Assembly: GCA_028456385.1 (NCBI GenBank)
Contig: JALNQF010000436.1
Location: 1-30,483 of the forward strand
Source: Ophiosphaerella korrae
Taxonomy: Eukaryota; Ascomycota; Dothideomycetes; Pleosporales; Phaeosphaeriaceae
Direction of reading: 5' to 3'
DNA: 30,483 nucleotides
Under the pieces are notes generated by a model. The model made no database searches. It was not told where the DNA came from and was given only the letters and a program-made list of their open reading frames with translations. The translations under genes and the position numbers were made by a program. Below are positions 10,986 to 19,929 of this stretch, piece by piece. The first letter of the stretch is position 1. The number at the start of each line of letters is the position of its first letter.

Positions 10986-11091
10986 TTATAAATGTTCTTT
11001 CTGCCCTCCCTACATTCAACCTCTTCCACGCATACCTCCACTCTCAAGTTCCCGTCCTTGACCCCGCCAACCTGCCCGTGCCGCGACAACA
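10986..11091 (+). promoter_or_regulatory. Core promoter and leader of the DUF3435 gene
   Basis: A TATA-like box (ttataaat, 10986-10993) is followed by a strongly pyrimidine-rich tract with ctcaag at about 11041-11046, a typical filamentous-fungus core promoter and start region. The ATG at 11092 has A at -3 and G at +4, a good eukaryotic start context. All of this is unmutated, so the promoter may still work even though the gene does not. Confidence 0.6.
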
Positions 11092-11460
11092 ATGGCTCGA
11101 CGCGGCCGCAAACCTGGCACCTTGCGTACCGCGACTCCAGCGGTTCCTGCTGTCGCTGCCAACAGACCGAAGAGACAGTGCCGTAACATCCCTCCCACCT
11201 CGTTTGCCGTGCCAAACCATGAAAGTCTATCACTTGCCGCATCGCCCTCGTCAGACGGTGGTTCCAGTTTCGCCCTAGACGAAGACCTCGATCCAGCCGC
11301 ACATTTGAGCTCGGACACGGATGCTAGATCACTAGCTAATTTAGAAACCAATAGTTCTAGAGACAGCGGCATCGATTTAGATAGTGAGCGGGGAGGAAAG
11401 CGGGCTACCCTACTTGGTTCTAAGGCGGATGCGATACTAAAGAGAATAGCCTACTACTAG
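11092..11460 (+). CDS. Intact 122-codon amino-terminal part of the DUF3435 gene
   Basis: The open frame begins at a well-placed ATG and ends at a TAG (11458-11460) exactly where RIP-type mutation becomes dense, so the stop is probably a mutated Gln or Trp codon and not the natural end. Residues 3-9 (R-R-G-R-K-P-G) form a basic AT-hook-like motif. A second basic patch is R-P-K-R-Q at 25-29. Residues 50-100 are Ser/Asp/Glu-rich and look disordered. K-A-D-A-I-L-K-R-I near 111-119 starts a helix that continues past the stop. If still expressed, it would yield only this disordered tail, which lacks the recombinase core. Confidence 0.7.
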   Translation: MARRGRKPGTLRTATPAVPAVAANRPKRQCRNIPPTSFAVPNHESLSLAASPSSDGGSSFALDEDLDPAAHLSSDTDARSLANLETNSSRDSGIDLDSERGGKRATLLGSKADAILKRIAYY

Positions 11461-13704
11461 AAGCAAGGACCGGCAAAACTAAGGCACACTCACAAAACAA
11501 AAGAACTATAGAAGGTAGAAAGTAGATTCTAGGAGAGGTAGGCATTATAGAAGTCGTTTAATACACTTTAGTCTAATAATGTCTAGTTACTACCTTACGC
11601 TCTAGGAAGAGACGGGGCTGTCCCTAGAGGACTAGTTACGTAGATACGACCTAGTAGTATTCAAGACGTATCTAGAATAGCGAATAGATAATTCCTAAAT
11701 TAAGAAGGAGAGTACAATTAATACTTATTAGAAATAGATTAGTATATATTATAATTATGTAGTAGGCTATGCAATAGTAAACAAGGTCCTTAAAGATATA
11801 CGTAGAGTTTGTTAGCCCTACAACCCTCTACCTATTATTTAATACCTAACCTAATGTAGTAGATACTATAGCTTAAGCTAGATAGGTTAAAGAAGGAAAA
11901 GCTTACTATGTATGTCTAGAACCTCTTTACTATCTTACATACTCTTTAGGTAGACAATAAAAAGCTACTATATAGCTTTATTCGCGTACAGATCTTAGCC
12001 CTCTTCTTTTTAAGCGCAGCTACTACTATATAACTAAGAGTACTTATTAAGAGTGCAAGTAATAAGAGAAGTAATAAAGCGCTCTACTTTAGGGATGTAT
12101 TACTTATAAAGGTTCCTAGCTTTATAGATCTAAACTAAAGCGTTCTTGTAGTAAACGTAAACCTAGTGCACGTTAAGAATAAAGAGAGAGATAGAATATT
12201 GTATATTACACTATAAAGATTATCGTACCTTACTAACTTTGTCTCTACTATTTAGAAAGAAGTTTACGTTTTACTTTAAGAGATTACCTACGTACTATAT
12301 AGTCTCGTATTTACTAGCTATTAGCTTTAGGTAAGATATATTCTACGATAATTTTTCCTCTATCTAGTAAATCTTTAATCTTAAGATTCTAGTAGAACGC
12401 AGTATTCTCTACATTAGATAGAAGGAAGGTATACTAGATAAGCCTTTCTTTTGCAACATTTAAAGCACAGTTAAGGGTAGCTGTGCTGTTCTGCTATTAG
12501 CGTTCCCTTACTAGAAATATTAGGAGATTTTTGTCTAACTAGGGCGCGTTATAGGATTTAAAGCGAACGTTAAGCTTTACTAACTACAACGAGCTTCTAG
12601 AGATAGGATTAATAGTAGGCGACGTCTGTAAATTACTTTATTTGTTGTGCTAAGCTAATAGACGTCGCTAGAGGCTCTTCTAACGACTAGCTATAACTAA
12701 ACTATAGGTTATAGTAGCGAGACCTACAAGCAATATTACACGCTGACGCACATTATACGCGACTTCTAGTTAATCTACTTTAGTACACCTTCTAAAGAAG
12801 ACCTAATTCGGTCTGTTATAAGGATAGGCTTATTATAAGATTAACGTGTACCTGTTAAACTAGACGACGAGTAATAATAGGAGGTGCGCAACTACCTACT
12901 ACTTATAGAACTACGTAGAGAAAGAGATCTCTACAAGTATAAGCTATATAAACAAGGCTTTAGGCCTTTTTCTTAGGCTTAGAGAACTTTGCTTTACGAT
13001 AACTACAAGTTAACTATCTATAAGATTAGTAGTACTATAGAGAAATTACGTAGGGAGCGTCTAAAAGAGGTGATCTAAACCTTCTATAGCTCTATTAACG
13101 CAATTAAGATAGAGAAGTAGCTTAGTAGGAAGCTAATAACTAAGATCCTAACTCTACTAAACCTAGAATTCGAACTCTAAGAGCGCGCTACTATAGCTAA
13201 TATGCTCTCTAAGCCTTTTAAGAACAATTAAGCTCGCGTCTAATACGTTTATACTCTTGCTTAGTTGTGCTACTTCTAGGAAACTCTTATCCTAAAGGCT
13301 CTTAAATAAAAAGTAGATTATATAGAGGACGTAGTATTATCTTCTTTATCTTTAAAAGTAGGTAAGCACCTATCTAAGCTTATAGACCTAAATATTAGAT
13401 TTAAGAGGTGTAAGCCTACTATATCTAGAAGTAATAGAATTGTAGATACTTAGTCTTATTATCTATACCTAATAATCCTCCTACACTCTATCTATCTTTT
13501 CTATATAGGTAAAGAAGAGAGGTCGTATAAATAGCGTATACGCTATTAGCCGCGAAAAGACGTTCTTAAGAAGCATATTATAGTGTATTTTAAGGACTCT
13601 AAGTATTAAGTTAAGTTTAAATGCTGTTATCCTCTCTATTCTGCGAGATTAGATAGGGTAGAACATTTTATAAGGTATATACTAGATGTATATAGGGTGC
13701 GTTA
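11092..13704 (+). pseudogene. DUF3435 tyrosine recombinase (Starship captain-like), RIP-killed
   Basis: About 870 codons, usual for DUF3435. The frame of the intact 122-codon start continues, without shift, to S-N-K-A-L-Y-F-R-D-V-L-L at 12064 and V-N-V-N-L-V-H-V-K near 12140. A likely first catalytic Arg region is at 12034-12039. A one-base shift occurs in the purine run near 12170-12195. The frame then gives I-L-D-K-P-F-F (near 12440) and G-Y-S-S-E-T-Y-K-Q-Y-Y at 12707-12739. This is the G-H-x-x-x-x-T-Y-x-x-Y-Y box with catalytic His changed to Tyr (CpA to TpA) and the nucleophile Tyr kept. R-D-F, I-Y-F and E-D-L-I-R-S follow. A carboxy-terminal Cys/His region (about 13490-13700) reads K-D-V-L-K-K-H-I-I and F-K-C-C-Y-P. 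The family catalyses integration of giant Starship transposons. The gene lies about 390 bp inside a sharp DNA junction and points away from it. Confidence 0.82.
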
Positions 13705-14480
13705 TTAATATAGTTAGTAAGAACTTAGATAAGCTCCTTACTATTATTAATATTAGTCTTTAAAAGTAGATCTCTTGCAAGCATCTCTTTACTCTATAGT
13801 TCGTGTATACTACGAGCTTTCCTTAAATTACGAGCTAGCTATGTAGCTAAAGGTGTAACTTAGTTATCTTACGTCTTTCGTATAATCTAAACTTCTAGCC
13901 CCTAGATCTATAAATTTCTTCTATTAAACGCAATTTAAGAGTAGGCGTATAAACTAGGCGAGTTTAAAAAGACTTTTAAGTTAGACTTTGCTGTAATAAA
14001 TAAGCGTAGTAATAGCGACGATATAGGGCAGGTCCTACTATAGGAGCTAAATCTAGGAGCTATTATACGTAGATTAATTATAAAATACTATCTTAAAAAG
14101 AAAATTTCTTATTACCTCTAGCGCAAGGTTAGGGCCGGTGCAGGTCGGCTATTCTCTTAGCTAGTAGTAGTAAATACTGTAGATTGTTTAGCTATATTAT
14201 ATACCTATACTTCTATCGCGCTATAGGAGGCAAACTACTATCTTATTTCTAAATCCTATAGTATGTTAACGTATAAAGATATTATCTTAAAGGATATATT
14301 ATAGTTAAAGTAGTTATTAGTAGGCAATATAGTAAATAAAGAAATTATTTGTATAAGCCTAATGTGTAGGTAATTCCTAAGGCTCTAGAGCTTCTTTTAG
14401 TTATACTATCGACTAGCAAGATTATAGGAGTATAGAGCAAGTAATTTATAGTATCTTAGCTAAAGCGCTCTAAGAAAGCT
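13705..14480. other. RIP-mutated stretch after the recombinase gene, no gene assigned
   Basis: A short + strand run near 13950-14110 (L-G-E-F-K-K-T-F-K-L-D-F-A-V-I-N-K) looks protein-like but matches no family I recognise. The rest is TA-rich without motif on either strand. It could be a small cargo gene or spacer. Confidence 0.3.
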
Positions 14481-14489
14481 CTAAGCTAT

Positions 14490-16450
14490 AAAGTCGAAGA
14501 AGTAAGGTATAATAATTAAAGTATGTTCGAGTGTTTTAATACTTAAGGCTTAGTAGTTCTTAATAACTAAGATATGCTCTATACTAGATTGAAAAAGCCT
14601 TATTATACTATTGCGTATTTAGATACTTTTTTCTAACAATTTAGCGTTACTCTTACCTATCTAAAGTAATAGCTTAACTACTACTTTATAACCCTTTAAC
14701 GTAGCTAGTAAAAGAGGTGTATTACTATTTATAGACTTTGCGTTAACGTTAACCTTACTTATCTTAAGTAGTAGCTAGACTATCGCCTTGTAGCCCTTTG
14801 ATATAGCTAGCAAAAGAGGTGTGTAGCTATTATTCTTATTTCTATAGTCTAGATTAATAATATTCTTTTATAGAAGAGCATTTACTAAGTTCGTCTATCT
14901 ATCTCTAACTATATATAGGAAGAATCCTTCTAAAACAGAGCTTGGATTTAAAAACTCCTCTTTCTTAATTAGGAGTATAGTTAGATTAGGCTAGCTAGTT
15001 TTATATGCTATATCTAGAGCTAAAAGGCTAGCGTTATCTACTATTTTGATAACGAAAGGGGCATGTTCTAGTAAAATTTAAATAGTTTCTTTATGTCTAC
15101 TCTGCGTTGCAACTATTAATAAAGATTGCCTAATCTTGTTTTAAGTAGATACTAAAGCGTCGCGTAAAACAAGTAGGCTAACTACTTTTACTATAGCTTA
15201 TCTAGATACTAATATAAGTATATTATTGTCGAATTAACTGTTATACTTATTATCTTCCTCGCTGTACTTATTATCCTGCTCTCTTTCTAATTCTAGTAGT
15301 CTGTTTATATTAGCCCCTACTTTAACTAGTATCTAAATAAGATTATCAAGGTTATATTCTTACTAAAGCGAAAAGTCCTTTACTACGAAATATATAGCTC
15401 TATCTAGATTAATACCTCCCTTAATTAATTTAGTAAGAAGCGCTATATTCTTACTACTAATCGTATAGCAAACAAGATTAGTTTTCTACCCTAGGTATTT
15501 AAGATTAGCGCCTACTTCGATAAGCTTAAGAATAACCTCTCTAGCCCTTTAGTCTACTGTAATATTAAGTACTATATTGTTATCTTTGTTCTTTACATTA
15601 ATATCTAAGAGTCAACTCCTTATACGTACTGCACCTACTAATTATATAAATGTTACCTAGGTACTAATATAACGCTAGTATATTAGGAGTTATATATTTA
15701 TACTATATAAACTATAGTTAAATCTATCCTTCCTTTATTATTTCTAACGTGTTAACTACACTATAGATACTTTACTACAACGATAGCCTAAAAATCGCTA
15801 GATATTTAAGAATAGTATTATAGAAGTATATATCTAATCTACGAGGACTACACTCTAGCTTATAAGCTAAGAGTATAGCCTCTCTACTACCTCTTCTAGT
15901 GTATCTAACTATTACTCTAGTACTATCTTTCTCCTAGATAATACTTTGTATAATCTTACTAGTATCTAAATATCTTTAGTATTATATAACGGAATTAGTC
16001 TCTAGTACCTCTTTATACTACTAGCGTTGTTATAGACGTAGTATATAATAATAAACTTATGTAGCTATTACAATCGTATATTTACTACGTTATTGTCGGA
16101 GGAGAACTACTATATATTTAAGATATTAGTAATATTAAGCCTTTTAAAACTCTCTACACAATCTATAGCTAGGACGACTAATAGTATAAACTATAAGTAC
16201 TTAGAAGAGGCGCCTAATTACTAGAAGACCTCCCTCTAAAGCATTCTTACAAGCGATAGTTACCTTTTAACTATAGCTTTATAGTTTATAATTACTATAC
16301 CTTACCTATTAGTATACTTTACTACGCTTTGTTTATAGAATAGTACTTATAAGTAGTAGCTTTTATCTACACTTACTTAGCTAGCAATAATATAGTTTAG
16401 AGTAGGAGTATAAGCTTAGGTACCTTAAGCGTACTAGTATAGTAGTTTAC
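14490..16450 (-). pseudogene. Ankyrin-repeat protein gene, RIP-decayed
   Basis: On the minus strand, consecutive 33-residue ankyrin units are visible. The clearest two (about 14670-14860) carry T-P-L-L-L-A-I-S-K-G-Y-K-A-I-V and N-T-P-L-L-L-A-T-L-K-G-Y-K-V-V-V-K-L-L. These match the T-P-L-x-x-A-x-x-x-G-H-x-x-x-V-x-x-L-L consensus with His turned to Tyr. Further units are L-I-V-A-T-Q-S-R-H-K-E-T-I-Q-I-L-L (about 15080-15120) and V-I-L-K-L-I-E-V-G-A-N-L near 15500-15540. At least five units span about 14500-15620. The part up to about 16450 is less clear; a segment with L-S-L-V-R-M-L may be an early repeat. Ankyrin domains bind proteins, and fungal NLR-type and other Starship cargo proteins often carry them. 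No NACHT domain was found directly upstream. Confidence 0.72.
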
Positions 16451-16985
16451 TAAACCTAGCTGCCTGTCTATATCGTCGTGCGAGGCATATCTAGAGCCCT
16501 TAACTCCTAAGCTGCTAGGTAGGCTATTGCCTACTCTATAGTAACAAGTCTCCTAATTAATATAAATAGTATTATTGTAGAGTAGACATAGTATAATATA
16601 TATTAGTATACTACTATCTACTATATCCTATAGGGGCTGTAGGATCCTAGTAGCTAAAGACTAATAGGGCTTAGCTAGAGGTAGTCGCGCTGCGCCGTTT
16701 ATATATTATAAAAGGAGGTGTATTAATTAGTAAGAGTATTATAGATAAAGACTAAGGATAGCGTAGTAGGGCGCTTTTAAAGCGTACTCCCCTACATCCC
16801 TAAGCTAGGGATAGAGTATAAAGTTATCTATAAGCCTACTATAGTCTTCTAATTATATTATAGCCTTCTCCCCTTTACCTTTATACTAGACTCTAGACTA
16901 TTTTAAAAAACTGTTTAATTCTATTTTAAATACTAAAGACTATAACCTTTATTATAGGAATACCTAGAGTAATAGTATACTAGAA
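16451..16985. other. Divergent intergenic region between minus ankyrin gene and plus frame
   Basis: No frame or motif was recognised. The flanking genes point away from each other, so promoters of both should lie here. A small less-mutated patch at 16681-16700 (gtagtcgcgctgcgccgttt) is followed by a TA-rich box, tttatatattataaaa, that could be TATA-like. This is tentative. Confidence 0.3.
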
Positions 16986-16989
16986 TGCG

Positions 16990-18490
16990 AAATTGTAAAT
17001 AAAATCTTTACTCTAACTATTGTATCTATAGGCTAATGTAGACGAGCAGGAACAAAGCCCTTCTATTGTTTATCCTAATACTTCTATAGATATAAGTCTA
17101 GTAACTAAAGAAATAGGTATATCTTATCTTATTAGCGCTATCGAGTCGAGCCTAAGCTTAATAGAAGGACTAACTAATTATAAATTAGCTACTAGATAAG
17201 GTTAATCTAGTATTACGAGCTACAGAGCGCTAGTAAATATAGTAGTATAGAATACTATAGGATATAAGGCCTAATAAGAATGTACTACTAGGATAAATAA
17301 TAGGCTTGCGACTATAATATTAGATAAGGATATTAAAGTTTTAGAGGAGCTAGATAAAAGCGAGCTCGCCTCTACTAAGGATATCTCTAATATTACCTAC
17401 TTAGCTTAGGGTAGAAGCCTCTTAGTAGAGTTAGCACACGCAATAAGTAAAGGTATAACTAGAGTTTAGGTAATTTAAGGCGAAGGGGACGCCTATAGGT
17501 ATATAGGTTAAAACTATACTATCTTATTAATAGCGTCGTGTTATAGATTTAACTAGGATTACAAGACTATAAGCTAGAGCCCCCCTAAACAAAGTAAAAT
17601 AAATAGCGAGCAGCTTAGTGTTAGTGTGTTAGAGTAGCAAGGGATAGCTAAGGTAGCTACTAGTATAGGTACGAATCTAGACGAGGCTACCCCTACTAAC
17701 ATCTATTTCTTATACTAAGGAAGCTTTAAGGTACCTAGAGAGTCTAGTGCTAAGGTTAGTAATAGCTCTACACGATTTAGAGGCCTTTATATAGAAGCTA
17801 GAGGTAATAATAGCGAAATAGTATAGACTCTAAGCAAAGACACGCTTAGTTTAAAAGGTATAACCTTATATATACTATAAAACACTCGCTAATATTATAA
17901 ATAACCTAATATTACTTAATAACAAAGAAGAACTATAAAGACAATTATTACTCTAGTTAACCCTTACTACTACTACTAGTATAGACAATAGTAACTTAGG
18001 TAGTCCTATTGTAGTATAACTATTAGATAGGCTAGCCTAAAAGAAGCGTAAGAGGAGTTTTAACGGCATGCGAGTATAGGGTAGTATAGAATTTTAGGAG
18101 TTAGAATTTAAAGTACTCTAGTCTATATAGGTTAAGGTATAGGAAATCTAGTAGGATATAGAGCCCCTTATACTAGAGTTAAAAGACTATAGCTATAATA
18201 ATTTTAAGGCGTATTAGTTTAAATTTTGTCTAGAAGTAAGATAGGGTAGGTTAATTAATTTATTAAGCGTAGCAAAGCTTACTAGTCTTTAGAAAAAGAG
18301 AGTGTAAGAGCTAGGAAGTGTCTAAGGTAATAACTACACGATATACAAGGTGTTTAATTTTAGGGAGGCTTTAAATAGACTTAATAGCGAAACGGTACTA
18401 TATAACTATATTAAAGAGTACCTGTACTCTATAGATTAGAAGGATAAAGATAAGGATAAGGACTTTAAAGAGGAAAATCGACGTCCCCTT
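16990..18490 (+). pseudogene. Unrecognised decayed gene, about 490 codons, plus strand
   Basis: From 17041 to about 18063 a single frame has sparse TAA/TAG interruptions and protein-like content. Examples are I-L-D-K-D-I-K-V-L-E-E-L near 17322 and L-L-V-E-L-A-H-A-I-S-K-G-I near 17422. After a frame change near 18020 it continues with a basic K-K-R-K-R run (about 18037-18051, a possible nuclear signal), E-L-E-F-K-V-L and a Lys/Asp-rich end (D-K-D-K-D-K-D-F near 18440). I recognise no family. The carboxy-terminal style (basic patch, then charged helices, including a V-K-V-x-E segment) resembles the frame at 28.7-29.0 kb, so the two may be distant paralogues. Cargo gene of unknown function. Confidence 0.45.
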
Positions 18491-18559
18491 AAAACTTAGC
18501 ATTAATAACTATTCTTAAGACTTTTAAATTAGACTAGGCTAGCTTATTTTCTAATTTTT

Positions 18560-19737
18560 CTCTATACTACGGTCTACCCTTGTCTTAAAAAGAAGATATC
18601 TACTAGTTATCTACGCTATTATTATACTAAGAAAAGTATTATTACTATTAGCGTAAGAGGCTACTTTAAAAATCTTTATCTTAAATTTTTGCGCTAAATG
18701 CTAAGATACCTACAACTAATATACTAAAAAGTAGGCGGGGTTAGATAAGGCGCTATATTCTAGATATTAATAAGTTCCTTTGGAATTAAGGGTCGTGTAA
18801 GGTTATAGCGTATTAATAATTGTTTTTAGCGTCTATAATTACGTAGTTAGCCTCTTTTTAGGTTATAGTCTATTTTTAGCATAGCTCTAAGTTACTTGTA
18901 TATCTCTTGCTACTCCTTATATCTCTATTACCTACTACGCTTAAGTAAGATTAAAAAGGCTAGCTAAGCGCTAGTACTAGGTCTTTCCTCTAGTATACGC
19001 AAATTACTTTATATTCTAGCAGATTATTATAGTATATGTTACTCTACTCTTTAGTATTATAAACGTAGACAAGCGTTAATCGATAAGAAGGCGTAGAGCT
19101 AATATTATCTCTATTAAGGTAGGAGGAAGCTCTAGTAAAGTTTATAGTATAATAGGATACTCTTAGGTATCTTATTTAAATTAAGTATCTAGGATTAATA
19201 GCCTTTAGTCTCGCCTACTACTAGCAGCCTCTCGAAAATAAACCTAGTAAACCTCTAGAGTAAACTTTACCTTAGTCCTTTATAAATACTACCTAGCGAT
19301 AAGAGTAGGTAAAATTAGCAAGTTAGACTAGAACTACTACAATATTTACAATAAAGTAGTATACTTACTAGTTTAAAAACTTATAGAAGTATTGTAAGGT
19401 TTAGCTATCTAGTAGAGTAATATATATAAGTAAGACTAGTAGTATACCTTGTAAGCTTAACTCTACCTAAAATCCTAATTAGTAAGGACAACAAGCAAGG
19501 TTATAGAGACGCGCGTATTAAGCCGATTATAATTACTACTATAGAATACTTTAGCGCTAATAGTAGGTATTTTAGACAAGTAGTAATTAATACTATATAG
19601 ATTTTACTACTCTTACTATTGTATTCGCGCATTATTGTAGCAAAACTTAATATTTGTCTAAGGATATACTTATATAACGTAACGCTAAATTTAGTATTTA
19701 TAATCGTATCTAGTAGAGATAGCTCCCTACAACGCAA
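18560..19737 (-). pseudogene. Unrecognised decayed gene, minus strand, with residual 78-codon ORF
   Basis: The ORF at 19501-19737 (minus) is a surviving open piece of a longer frame. The same frame continues past its TAA for about 200 codons (L-G-R-V-K-L-T-R-Y-T-T-S-L-T-Y near 19440). A shifted frame then carries on with S-T-P-S-Y-R-L-T-L-V-Y-V-Y near 19090 and R-D-I-R-S-S-K-R-Y near 18910. The 78-residue piece has a hydrophobic carboxy-terminal stretch (L-L-L-A-L-K-Y-S-I-V-V-I-I-I-G-L) that could be a membrane segment, but RIP inflates Ile and Leu. No family was recognised. The ORF itself should not be taken as an intact gene. Confidence 0.38.
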
Positions 19738-19929
19738 AGATATATATTTATAATAGTATTAAGAACATCTTAATTTTAGTAAAATCTATAAAGTTATTAT
19801 AACTTATAAAAACTAAATTACGTAGTATTTTAGTAGTATATATATAATATAACTTAGGTAAACAAGATAGGGCCTTTATCTTATTAATATACTAACTCTA
19901 CACTACGCTGACTATAAAAGGGTTATCTA

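Larger units (their letters stand above)
10698..11460. other. GC-rich, non-RIPed island
   Basis: Base composition changes within a few bases at about 10698. One hand-counted line inside (10861-10920) has 37 of 60 G+C, five CA and three TA. A line in the Gypsy DNA (2641-2700) has 13 of 60 G+C, and a line in the downstream block (22681-22740) has 20 of 60. The left edge is sharp. The right edge fades over about 250 bases (11270-11520) as TAG triplets increase. The island holds a promoter and the intact start of the gene that continues into the mutated DNA. Confidence 0.92.

Noticed and set aside
10852..11372. Five further ORFs of 64-124 codons on both strands of the GC island
   Set aside because: They overlap the promoter and the 11092 frame in other frames. 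They have no good start context or motif and arise from the high GC content. Only the 11092 frame continues into a recognisable family.
19501..19737. 78-codon minus ORF as an intact small membrane protein
   Set aside because: The frame clearly continues beyond its TAA, and the hydrophobicity is inflated by RIP (Thr/Ala/Pro codons drifting to Ile/Leu/Ser). It is a fragment of a larger decayed gene.
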